Position numbers and translations under genes: made by a program
Assembly: GCA_964035015.1 (NCBI GenBank)
Contig: OZ036000.1
Coordinates: 6,704,709-6,768,708 of the forward strand
From: Corallium rubrum
Taxonomy: Eukaryota; Cnidaria; Anthozoa; Scleralcyonacea; Coralliidae
Length of the DNA stretch: 64,000 nt
Direction of reading: 5' to 3'
Notes under the pieces: model-generated
What the model saw: only the letters and a program-made list of their open reading frames with translations
The model's database searches: none
Told to the model about the DNA's origin: nothing
Shown here: positions 21,702 to 33,600 of the stretch, piece after piece
How the letters are laid out: every line of letters begins with the position of its first letter
Position numbering within the stretch: position 1 is the stretch's first letter

Positions 21702-22608
21702 TCGTTCGTTCGTTCGTTCGTTCGTTCGTTCGTTCGTTCGTTCGTTCGTTCGTTCGTTCGTTCGTTCGTTCGTTCGTTCGTTCGTTCGTTCGTTCGTTCG
21801 TTCGTTCGTTCGTTCGTTCGTTCGTTCGTTCGTTCGTTCGTTCGTTCGTTCGTTCGTTCGTTCGTTCGTTCGTTCGTTCGTTCGTTCGTTCGTTCGTTCG
21901 TTCGTTCGTTCGTTCGTTCGTTCGTTCGTTCGTTCGTTCGTTCGTTCGTTCGTTCGTTCGTTCGTTCGTTCGTTCGTTCGTTCGTTCGTTCGTTCGTTCG
22001 TTCGTTCGTTCGTTCGTTCGTTCGTTCGTTCGTTCGTTCGTTCGTTCGTTCGTTCGTTCGTTCGTTCGTTCGTTCGTTCGTTCGTTCGTTCGTTCGTTCG
22101 TTCGTTCGTTCGTTCGTTCGTTCGTTCGTTCGTTCGTTCGTTCGTTCGTTCGTTCGTTCGTTCGTTCGTTCGTTCGTTCGTTCGTTCGTTCGTTCGTTCG
22201 TTCGTTCGTTCGTTCGTTCGTTCGTTCGTTCGTTCGTTCGTTCGTTCGTTCGTTCGTTCGTTCGTTCGTTCGTTCGTTCGTTCGTTCGTTCGTTCGTTCG
22301 TTCGTTCGTTCGTTCGTTCGTTCGTTCGTTCGTTCGTTCGTTCGTTCGTTCGTTCGTTCGTTCGTTCGTTCGTTCGTTCGTTCGTTCGTTCGTTCGTTCG
22401 TTCGTTCGTTCGTTCGTTCGTTCGTTCGTTCGTTCGTTCGTTCGTTCGTTCGTTCGTTCGTTCGTTCGTTCGTTCGTTCGTTCGTTCGTTCGTTCGTTCG
22501 TTCGTTCGTTCGTTCGTTCGTTCGTTCGTTCGTTCGTTCGTTCGTTCGTTCGTTCGTTCGTTCGTTCGTTCGTTCGTTCGTTCGTTCGTTTGTTTGTTTG
22601 TTTGTTTG
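19583..22608. repeat. ~3-kb (TTCG)n array with (TTTG)n edges
   Basis: Roughly 745 copies of ttcg between 19608 and 22588, flanked on both sides by short tttg runs (19583-19607 and 22589-22608). Only three small interruptions are visible: near 20400-20420, 20588-20594 and 21658-21674, made of tctcg, gtcgc and ctcg variants. There is a CpG in every unit. All three + frames are open and read Phe-Val-Arg-Ser repeats of about 1,000 residues; this is a consequence of a 4-bp unit with no stop, not a protein. Confidence 0.98.
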
Positions 22609-24018
22609 TGTTGCTTTTTCGGCGGAGGGTTGTGATTAGGTTTGAATGAGGTTGCCGGGGGGTTAATGTGATTGGCTTAACGATCGGCTGGGTTGGAGTG
22701 GATTGGGCTTCAAAGGTTGGGGTTGAATTTTAAAGGTAAAATCCAGAGTTATCCCTAATTATACGCCAGTTGTCCAGAGCTCTCAGATCTGAGAAGTTGA
22801 TTCTGATTGGCCAAATCACAAACCCTGTCCTATGCAAATTTCAATTGGTTCTCCGTGGCGATCACTGATCTATAAACTGGATGGGCCATTGGGCCGGATT
22901 TTGCGTGCCAGTTGTATGATGACGTGACCACTAACCCAAGATGGCTGCCACTGAAGTTCATAGCTTTCGTAGATTGAAAACAGACAAAAAGAGTTATTTT
23001 AAGAAAATTTAAACGAATGTAAGGACACAAGAAGTACTTAATAAGGTTTAAGACGTTAATATCTTACATTTGTTTCTGTTACTGAGCTATAAAACCTTTG
23101 AAATTTCGTTGTTTTTCTTCAGTGCCGACAACGAAGAAACTTCACGATAATATATTATAAACTGAAAAACAGACTATAAAATCTACGAAGATTTAAATTT
23201 CAAGTCTTTTATAGTAATCTTAATGCCTTAACAATATTTCGCGTTGTGTACTTGCCATCTTTTGACTGTATTTGTTGTTAAACAGTGAAACCTAAACGAA
23301 CCGGCATCTGTTGTTTGCCTTACGGCTTTTCCGACTCCCCCGGCACAGAGTACTTAATATTCCTCCCCCCGGATAATCTGACCGTGCTGACGTAAAGATT
23401 GCTTATGGCAGTCAACTTTAGGATTGGGAACAACTTCTAAGGCCGCAATGCGTCATATGTTCCACTACGTAAGATGGCGGCGACTGGCCACGAAATGTTT
23501 GACTGCTGGCCATAGGGAATGCCGGAATGGCCCATCCAGTTTATTTAGGATTACTTATTCCGAAAGTAACGGCCCCCCGAAAGTAGCGGCCCCTTCGAAC
23601 GTGGCATTTTTTTACTGTTTCAAATACATGTTTATCCACCGAATCAACTTAAAGCTAGTAATATATGTTTTTTTCGATTACCGTCATTTCTGTTCGATGA
23701 AAGCACGTGTTCGTCTTTAATTTTTCAATATTTACAACATGTTCCCTCTTTATCGCCGCCGATGTATAGAAATACTGATGAACGGAGACTTGATATTTCT
23801 TCCTAACGTATTTCAACCATCCGAAAGTAGCGGCCACCCGAAAGTAGCGGTCCCCAAGGGCTGCTAAATCCGAAAGTAAAGGTGCTGTTACACGATGCGA
23901 TTTTTCTTGCAACTTGCAACAAATCACTGAATGTTGTAAGTTGCATAAAAAATCGCACCGTGTAACACCCCGTAGCAACTTGCGATTTTGTTATTTTTGC
24001 CGTGTTGCAAATTGCAAG
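22609..24018. repeat. Intergenic repeat fragments upstream of nicalin
   Basis: No supported gene. From about 23560 to 23880 the motif ccgaaagtagcggcc recurs four or five times. At 23880-23970 an inverted repeat with gtgttacacgg(t/a)gcgatttttt-type arms lies around aacaaatcactgaatg. An aagatggcggcgac motif near 23472 resembles a YY1 site, and an aagatggctgcc variant lies near 22938; these could be promoter relics. Confidence 0.5.
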
Positions 24019-24568
24019 CAGGGTTGTTAGATCCCAGCGCAGCTGCGCAGGCTCAAAGCCAAAAAGTGATTTCAAAAAAAGCCAAAATAAGCCAAATCAT
24101 TGCTATGAAATAAAAGCCAAAAAAGCCAAATTAGTCCAATGATTCGGACTTAAAGCCAAGTAAAAGCCAACATGTTGTTAACCTTGAATAGTTGTGCGTC
24201 GAAATTCTGTCCTTTGCGTTGTAAAATGTAAAATTGTAAATGTCAAGTGCATGTTAACGTTAAACAAGTAGCGCAGGCGCGGAAAGATTCGGTACATTTA
24301 CCGACATTAACCGAGTGTTGCTTTGAGATTTTTTGCTACCCAGCTTGAGAATATGTACTATTGCTACCATATAAAAGTGAATGCACAACACAGCTTTATT
24401 TTTCTTTTACAATACAGAATTTCACTCTTTCAGTAAAGTTATATTATTAAGAATTTAATATTTATTAAAACTTTGTTCGAATGATCACTATAAAGCAAAA
24501 AAAAAGCCTTTACGCCAAACGATTTTTTCTGTAAGATTTGACTAAAAAAAACCAATCTAACAACCCGG
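24019..24568. mobile_element. Possible hAT-like element with aaaagccaa repeats
   Basis: Ends read CAGGGTTGTTAGAT and ATCTAACAACCCGG, inverted with one mismatch. The inner left part repeats aaaagccaaa several times. No 8-bp target duplication is visible, so the class is uncertain. Confidence 0.55.
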
Positions 24569-24685
24569 GGTCATCCTGGGGACAAGAAAGCGAAAGACCG
24601 CTGACCGCTGACCGCCGTAGAAATTATCCGCTTCACCAAGCTCCGTTCCTATTGTAGTTTGTATTTGTGTTTAAAACACCTAAAA

Positions 24686-27600
24686 ATGTTGGAATTAGAC
24701 TTATTGGAGCTTTTCAAAACCTTTCCTGTATGTGTGACAGTATTGGTAGTGATACCAGTAGCGTTTTTAACGTCGCCAGTATGCGGAGCTCACGAATTCA
24801 AGGCCTTCCGTATGCAGCATTACGACCTTCACGGCGTCCCATATGGTCAGTTGTATTGACTTTGTAAAATCATTTCAACTTTAATATTTTATTACTCATT
24901 TACTCTATAGCAATGCCTGGCTTATATTAGTTTTTAATAGCGAAATTCGTGGGGTTTTCCAACAGTACGGTAAAGTAGAAGATATGTGTTAAGAATACTA
25001 TTAAATAGTTTGGAGTTCGAATTTCGCTAATTAAGTTAATATGATAAACCGTCAACCATGTGCTTTGAAAATGTGCTCCAGACTTTTATTTCTTTAAAAT
25101 TTGAATGGACTATATATGAATCACCGTTTTGTTTAGAAATTACAGTTAAAATGATTAGTAGTTAGAAAATGGTTTAATTTGGTGTTTTGTATCTTTAGTT
25201 TTTCATAATGCTATACACTCAGCCCGTGATTAAATTAATGTACATGTTATCCATGAAAATCGATCATCAGAAATGTAATCAATCAACCAATGACTATATT
25301 AAGTTATTGATTGTTATCAGCCTATTGATGATTAATCAATAGTTACAAAAAACTGGTTGATTACATTGAGCATTACCTATTTTAAAATGGTGTGGGACTG
25401 TATTTGGGTGGGGAATAAGGGGATAGATTGCAGTTTAGGGGACACCACTTGTCCGCTGACTGCCTGAAGGCCCATTTACACATGTATGCGAGTTTTGATA
25501 CGATAAATATTGCCAACTTCTAATTTAGATGCATGTTAAGTAATAATCCAGTCTGCGGATTTGGTCATTGCAGAAAATTTCCATACTCCCCCCACAGAGT
25601 AGAGTGTAATAGATAAACAAAACACTGCTGCCAAACATTTTGCACTTGCACGATATCTGAGCTCATCCTCAGAAAAAGAGTGGGGAAACACTGAAATATT
25701 TGGTCAAAATTATAAGCATGCATGCCTTCTTTGTCAATACTGTACTTTGTCAACACAAATGAATAGTTGAGTCTTACTTAGTCTTTGCTAGCAAATTCAT
25801 GCATGTGCAAACGTTTGGCAGTGGTGTTGATAAACAACCTTTCAGACAGGAACGAGTCCCAGGGACCTGGGAATGAGTTTACATGTACTGTATTTATATT
25901 TCATAGTTCTCTCATCATTCTTTGATGAGATGTTATAGTTAATAAAAGTCTTTCTCATGTATGAAATGGATGAGTTCCTATTTACAGGGGAAATGCTAAA
26001 TTGGTCCTCCCCTCATTTATAGACATCCTACAATAATTCAAGCAAATCTGTTAGTTCATTTTGCACCCTCCCCCTTTGGACGGCACAAATTTCCTCCATA
26101 GGGGGAACATGAATCTGTTCAGAGATGACCCATTGTGCTGCAGTTTCATCTTCCTCACTGTCTTGGTGATATTTATCACATCAAAAATTATATGTGTAAC
26201 AGACCTTCACAAGGTTGTTGTGCAGTTGAGCCTGCAGACTTACTGTTTGACACTTGTATTTGCTAAACTGCAGCTGTAGTGAATAAGGTTATATATAGTA
26301 CCAGGCCTCAAATTTAGCAGCGGCCACTGGCTATGCCCTTGAAATATACTGAAATCCACGGCCAGTAGTGGCCTGCCCTGAACTACAGTACTTAAGCTTT
26401 GTAATACAAAGTGTATGATTAGTAAAATTGACAATAAAACCTAAAACTCTGCTGAAATATATGCAGTATTTAAATTCGCCTGCTCTGTCAGTCTACAATA
26501 ATCAGTGTGGTGAAATTCAACAATCTTGCATTGGATTTCATTACCAGAGCCTGCAATCCTTTTGGGTAGTGCAAAGTGCTAGGGTGGCTTGTACTTCAGG
26601 TAACCTTGAACATTCTGTAGGACAGAAGGATCGCAGGCTCCAAAAATGGTATTTGACTATACTGTACATCTTCAAATAGCAATTGAATGTAGTGCTGTGC
26701 AAACTCCGGTTTTTCACCTCCGGCTCTGGCTCCGGCTCCGGCTCCGGCCAAAAAAACTCCGGCTCTGGCCAAAAAAACTCCGGCTCCGGCAGAAAATTTC
26801 CAGCTCCGGCATCCGAGGAAAATTCGAAATTTAATGGAAATTTTACAGCAATTTCACATTTCAAAGTGGAAGCACAAGCATTATCTTTGTTTTTGATTTT
26901 AACACTTCGCAACCTCGTACCCAGTAGTGTTTTAGCTAACGGCTTGCTGCTTAGTCCAACAACTACAAAACACAAGTAATAAGTAGTGAATAATGCCACA
27001 AATATGAATATATATATATGTTTACCTGTTTGCATGTCTAGATATAATGTGGGTGTTGTATTACATTGGGAGACATGTGTTTCAAAACATGTTTAAATAT
27101 TTTCTGTTCGCCCAATTTAAATAAATTTTATATTGACATGATCGCTTGAATCTGCCGAATCCAGCACTATAGGTTTTGTCCCCCCGAAAGTATTAAGATG
27201 AGTTGTTATTCGAATATTTACTCTATGCCTTCAACAGCAAACTTTGAAATGATGCCGTGAACAACAAACTTCCGAAGTTACGAACTTTGGAAGTTCGTTT
27301 CGAAGTTCGCAACTAACTTGCGAAGTTCGTCGCCAACTTCAGAAATAACGAACGAACTTTGGAACACAATTGGCAAAAGTTATGTGAAATCCTCTGTAAG
27401 TGCTGCCGGAGTTTTGCCGGAGCTGAACAAACTCCGGCTCCGGCTCCGGCAAAATAGGCCGGAGCTCCGGCTCCGGCTCCGGCCCTCTGGCGCACAGCAC
27501 TAACTGAATGAAAGTTTCAAACTGGCCTTGATGCCCTGAAAAACATTGTAACATTCAAGGTGAAACTGGCCTTGCCTTTTCTTTTCCCAAATTCGAGGCC

Positions 27601-30600
27601 TGCAGTACATGTTACTTCAAGTGAATGAACCATGCCGGGCAAGTAGAGAAAGACTGTACTTCACTATAGTTGGGTTTCGAACCCATAAGCTTCAGTTTTT
27701 GAATTAGATTACGGTAAATGAATAAATGATGTTTGGTTGACATCATCATGTTGTGGCCTAGGCTGAGAGTCAGGTCCTCAAAATTGATACCACTGTCTCT
27801 GGTAATCAGGCCAGGGTAGGTAAGTTTGTGGTGATGACTTCACTTCCACAGCAAGAGTTGAGATATTAGCTCATCTTTAGTGTGGAAGTAATGCCCAGTT
27901 GGTTGACCTACATGTAATGAGTGTGATAGCTACTATTTTTTTTATCTTATTATAGGCTCTCGTAGTGCTTTAGTTAACATGGAAGCTCGTCCAATAACAG
28001 CTGGTACAGTAACACGCCGATGCATTATTGTGAAAATTCGAGAGCTAGCTTATGATCGTTTTAAAGAAATCTTAGAACAAGGTGCTGGTTCCATTCTTGT
28101 GCTTTTACCAAGAAATACATCCCAGCATTCTGTTGAAGAAATTCAGGTCAGTGCACTTGTAGTACAGTTTTAATATGGTAGTACATGCACTGTTTTGATT
28201 GGTTACTGTAAATACAGAGATTCAGAGAATATGCTTGCCTTGCCTAATACATGGTTTTGTCTCAGCTCCAGATTAAAGCTTTGCATTATTTTAACTATAA
28301 TTGCTGGTTATTCCTTTGACAAGTAAAATTGTCTGGTGTTACAAAGAGGAAAACAATTTGTTTTTGGGCTGGTTCAAGTTAATATAAGTTGCTATATGTT
28401 CAGTCCTCATTTTAGACTAAAGTTTCACTTACATTGTATAGTAGTATACAGAAATTAGTAACTAATTAATTTTCACCATTGTGCTTCTTTTACCCTTCTC
28501 CCCCATGGATACATGTATTGGGATACAGCACATTTCAGGCCCTGAATGGGTTAAAAACCAATTAAAATATTGTTCATCTTTTTTGTTTGTTTTCTGAACT
28601 CATTCGTTTATTGTTTTAGCAATTGCAAGAGCTTGAAGAACAAATGCTTCAGAAAGAGGTACCATCTTCTGTGTATTTTAGTTATGAAGATTCTGAATTG
28701 CTTGAAATCTATGAACACATTGGCAAAGCAACCACGAGTGACCAGGCTGGCTCAGCAGTGGAAGGTACAGTGTATCAATTCTTACAATTGGGTTGCCATA
28801 TACTGTAGCCTAGCTGTAGCGACCACATGTGTCATGTTTAGTCTAATTTGTATAAGTGCATTTTAATTTTTTTGAGTGATTACTGGGTAATCTGCCGCTG
28901 GTGTAATTATCAAAAGTCATCCTATTACAGTGGAACCTCGTTAATACAACCACTGTCGGGCCAAAAAATGTGGTCGTAATAACGGGTGGTTGTATTGAGG
29001 GAGTATTACACTATGTAGAATGTATTCAGGCCAGAAAAAAGTGGTCGTAATACAGGGCTCTCTGGGATGAAACAAGAGGAGCCTGACAAAAAGAGCTCGC
29101 CAAAGTGGTAAGGGGCTCTTTTTAGAGCCCCTGGGAATTATACAGAAACTGGGTAGTGGATGGGTCTACTAACATAATTAATGACATTGAGATTATTTGA
29201 GAATGAGTTAGCACTGCAGTCCTTGCACAGTGGATAGTTTATACTTTAGAGAAGAATATAGTAACAGTTTTATTACAGTAAATAAAATTATGTTAAACAT
29301 TTTAATTTCTAAACAAAAATAACATGAAAATGATGAAAAGTAAATTATCAATATTAAAAAAACAGGAAAAAGTTAGAGATATAGAGTATAGTATACAGTA
29401 ATACCCAATTCTCAATTAGAGATATAGAGTATAGTATATAGTATACCCAATTCTCTCCTGGCATTACCACCTTATTATATATACAGAACTCGCGATCAAG
29501 CTCTCGGCAACGGCCTCCGTGGCTCAGTGGTCAGAGCATTGCACTAGAATCGCAAGGTCGTGGGTTCAATTCCTGCCGGAGGGCCTGTGTAGTTGCATTT
29601 TTCGCAACTGCTCCTGGTTTGGTCTTAACATGTATATATTCTACACTCGAATTTTCCTTCACCCTAAATCCTTAGAACATACTGTACAGTAGTAGTTCAG
29701 GGTCAGTGACAATGTGAATTGTGACATAGTGACTAAGAGATGTCTAATCTTTCCCCCACGACTTGAAGGTGGATAGTTTAACTTTGACCCCTTTTGAATT
29801 TAATGTCGCCCATATATTATTCAATCGATGCCATTTTTAGATTTTGAGAGCATGGTAACATCCTAGTTCCAGTACTAATACTCGGCCACAAACTGTCATG
29901 TCAGCAATTCTCGTTCTCACGCACGTTTTGGGAACGAGATTGCCAGCGATTAAAGAAAAAGTTTGCAAAATTGATTGATAAAATCCAAACTTTATAGTGT
30001 TTTGTTGTTCACTTCAAGTTCCCACAGTATATTCAATACTACTTGGTAGGTTTTTTTTGTAAGATATTCTATTTAAGGCGCTTGATTTTTCGAGCTCGCC
30101 AACCGTTTTGAGGCGCGTTTTCCAGGCGCGCGGGCGCTAGCGCGCCTTTCCTTGAGAGCCCTGTCGTAATAACAAACTGGTTGTGTTTATGGAGTGGTTG
30201 TATGGTGGGGTTCCACTGTGCTGCATTTCCATGATCCTATTTGATAGGGATGAGCCGATCAAGAAAAATCAAATTTACCGGTCCGATAAATTCCGATACG
30301 ATTTATGATCTGATCAGCTGATTTATCGGTGGTTACCGATATTTGTCAACAGGAATTCCTGACACTTGATTTGCAGCAAAACAATAGCAAAACATAACGT
30401 ATATTGTTTGGCAAATATAATGTGATCATTAACCATCAGTCATCAGCAAGACGGAGTTTAAGTTGAAATATGAAAAATGAGATACGATATTTGACAAAAG
30501 TTGAAAACAAAAAATGTTTCACCAAACAAGAAATATAACGCGTTAAACATGATGCACCTTATCAAATTAATTAAATTTGATAGTTTCTTTGTGGAATCAT

Positions 30601-33600
30601 TATAACTTAGCATTTTTCTTAAAAAAGAAAATAAAATTCACAAGTATAAGATCCAGAATAGTATTTATCGGACCGCCGATATATGTCGTTGTAATCGGCC
30701 GATAACCAATCAGCCTGAAAGTTGCCGATTATCGGCTTCTACCAATTAATTTCCGATTATCGGCTCATCCCTACTATTTGAAAACCATGATAACCTTGGA
30801 TATAATGTTCATGCTGTGATTGTGTGAGAGAGGTAGTCTTGGGGATGAGTTTTGACATAGTAATATAATTATTTCAGGGTGGGTAATCTGAAACCTTGTT
30901 CTCTGGTGGGGGAGCAGAGATAAGAACCTGGGTATGAGGTCGGGTACCTGGTAATCTGTTGGCAAACACTATTTTAGAGGCAAAATTTGATAGTGCTTCT
31001 TCTAATGAGAAACTTAGTACCAGATAATTTGATATTATAATATTATGAAAAAAAAATTGTTTAATATCAAATGTTACCAATATTATAGCACTCCTGGATG
31101 TGGCATCAACTAGTGGCTACCAAATTGTTGGTAATACTGGAGAGGCCAAACAAATCAAAGATCTTGTTTTAACAAATATTCAGGTACTTGTATACACTGC
31201 TTGTGCTTAGGATTTTTGGCAATTAATTATCTACAGTAATCAATTTTTTCCACAACCTAACTTAATTTTCACATGGCTTGGTTTCCTTTGTTCTTTTCAG
31301 GGAATATATTCAATAGCCCCTAGTAATAACAATGGCAAAACAATAGATTAATATTCCCCCCCAATATTCCCCTCTAATATTCCCTTCAATATGTCTTTTT
31401 TATTGTGACTCCTGTCAACCTCGTCCATGTGAAAATTAAAGGGTATTGGCAATAAAAATTAAGTTTGTCTCATTTGAAAGAACTCGCCAAATGGTATAAG
31501 AAGACCTTTTGAAATTTTTCTATATCTTTTTTGTGTTTTGAAATATTTTGACCAAAGACAGCGTGCTGTCCACCATCTTGTTGTAATATTGGGTCTAATT
31601 AACTAGGAAGTTGGTGACGTCACAAGCAGGGTAAACCTGATGAAACTATTCCGTGGGTGCCCAAATTTCCACGGAGGGCTTTTTAAATGTTGTGGGTCAA
31701 TTTAAGATGGAAATAGCGCAACAAAAAATCGAGTTTCTAGTTCATAATGTCATAAGGTTGGTAAGATAAAATTTCACTTTACCCTGCTTATGTCGTCACA
31801 TGCCTAATTTTGCATATCGAAAATAATTCCAAGATGGCGGACAGCACGCTGAGTTTGGTCGAAATATTTCCAAAACCAAAGCAGATACGGAAAAATTGTA
31901 AAAGGTGTTCTTATATGAGTTCTTTCAAATGAGATAAACTTAATTTTTATTGCCAATACCCTTTAAGTATGTTATTTTGAGGCCCCTCCGAGATATGTGT
32001 TTATTCATCTCAGGCTTCGCCCTCGGTGAATGAATCCCATATCCCCTCATGGCCTCAAAATAACCTACTGTATACCGGTATATATTTGGTTTGTTGTACA
32101 TGTGTTTTCAGGGTAGACTGGTTGGTGAAGGGATTGATGAACAACTACCAACTATTGCTATTGTCACTCATTATGATTCCTTTGGCATAGCTCCAGTAAG
32201 TACTGTAGACAGGGGCGTAGCCAGGATTTTGAAAGGGGGGAGCTGAAATCAATATAAATTTTTAGGGGGGTCCGGGGCATGCCCCCCTGGGAAATTTTGA
32301 AATCGAGAGTCACTGGCTTTTGGAGGAAGATTTTACAGACTCTAAAGGTTAAAAAACGTCATATAAAATACTCAAGACATGCAAACGTCACATAGATACT
32401 CAAAATGCATACACTCAGTAGATTGAATACACTGTTTACAGTTTATTTCCTGACACAATTGATATTGCATCAGTTTTGTGGTTACAGTAGTGCATGTCTG
32501 TCGTTTTATATCAAAAAGGGGAGCCACGGCTCCCCCCTGGCTATAATTTTTTTTCTCGGAAAAATCATGTTTGTTAATTTTTAAAAGATTTCATTCTACA
32601 GAAATTTTTTTAAATCGGCCTATTGATTACTCATAGTTCAAGGAAAGTTTTAATGAAAAAAAAATTGGAGGTCACCAAAGTTTTTTCCGAATTAAATTAG
32701 TTTGAAGGGTAATTGGCAGCCATTTTGAAACGTCATTTTTACCATAGCAACAACTGTTGCTATATACTTGGTAGCAGTTTTTGATTGTCAATTTTTGATT
32801 GACCGCGTTTAACTATGCATAACATTTAGTTTTATTCTTTTTCCGAATTGTTTAATCATGTGCTTTGGATTCTCAAACTTGTATTTTCCATTTTTCAAAA
32901 AACTGTATGGAGCCACCTTAAATTAAGAAAAATCAAACAAACAACTTTATTTCACGTTCATATTAAGAGCAATAAGAGGATATCATGAAAAATAGTGACC
33001 CCCAAAAGTAGCAACTCTCCAAAAGTAGTGCCCCCCCCTAAAAAAGTAGTGCCCCCCTAAAAAAAGTAGTGGCCCCCAACAGCAGATAAAACAAAGTGAG
33101 GGGCCGTTTACATGAATCCGGATTGAGTTTCAATCTGGATTGAAAAGCAAAGTCAATCCGTGTTTACATGGGAATTGGGTTTCTGGATTGAAATCCGCCT
33201 GTCGCCTGAAATCAGTAAATATTAGAAAACACACATGCATTGTTTGTTCTAGTCCTCTCTGTCACGTTTTTCATTCCAGAATTAAACTCGCACCTCGTTT
33301 ACATGATTCCGGAACGAAATTTCAATCTGGAATGAGATTTCAATCCGGAATGAGAAACGGATTGAACTCAATCCGGAATGAGCTAATCTCAATCCGGATT
33401 CATGTGAACAGATAAAGGAGTTCAATCCGGACTGAAAGTCAATCTGGATTCAATCCGGATTGAAAGTCAATCCAGATTGATGTAAACATAGTCAATCGAG
33501 ATACATGGTCTGGAAACTCAACTAAAGTCTTTGGTCTATCTTTTTGTTCGCCTTTATGCATTTTTGTGCACGGTGTACGGTCACTGAACACATTGTATTT

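Larger units (their letters stand above)
28928..30218. mobile_element. pogo/Tc1-like TIR element (CAGTGGAACCTCG termini)
   Basis: Left end CAGTGGAACCTCGTTAATAC after a TA; right end reads tggttgtatggtggggttccactg. Inside are gtggtcgtaat(a) motifs of the same type. The TA at the right is mutated (tg). Most of its length is a later hAT insertion. Confidence 0.75.

Noticed and set aside
19471-22649. Three overlapping open frames of about 1,000 codons (Phe-Val-Arg-Ser repeats)
   Set aside because: They are an automatic result of a stop-free 4-bp repeat in all three frames; no start context, domain or non-repeat part supports a protein.
29515-29585. A tRNA gene
   Set aside because: The tRNA-like part has a mismatched anticodon stem, occurs in several copies with the same non-tRNA body and lies inside a hAT; it is a SINE head.
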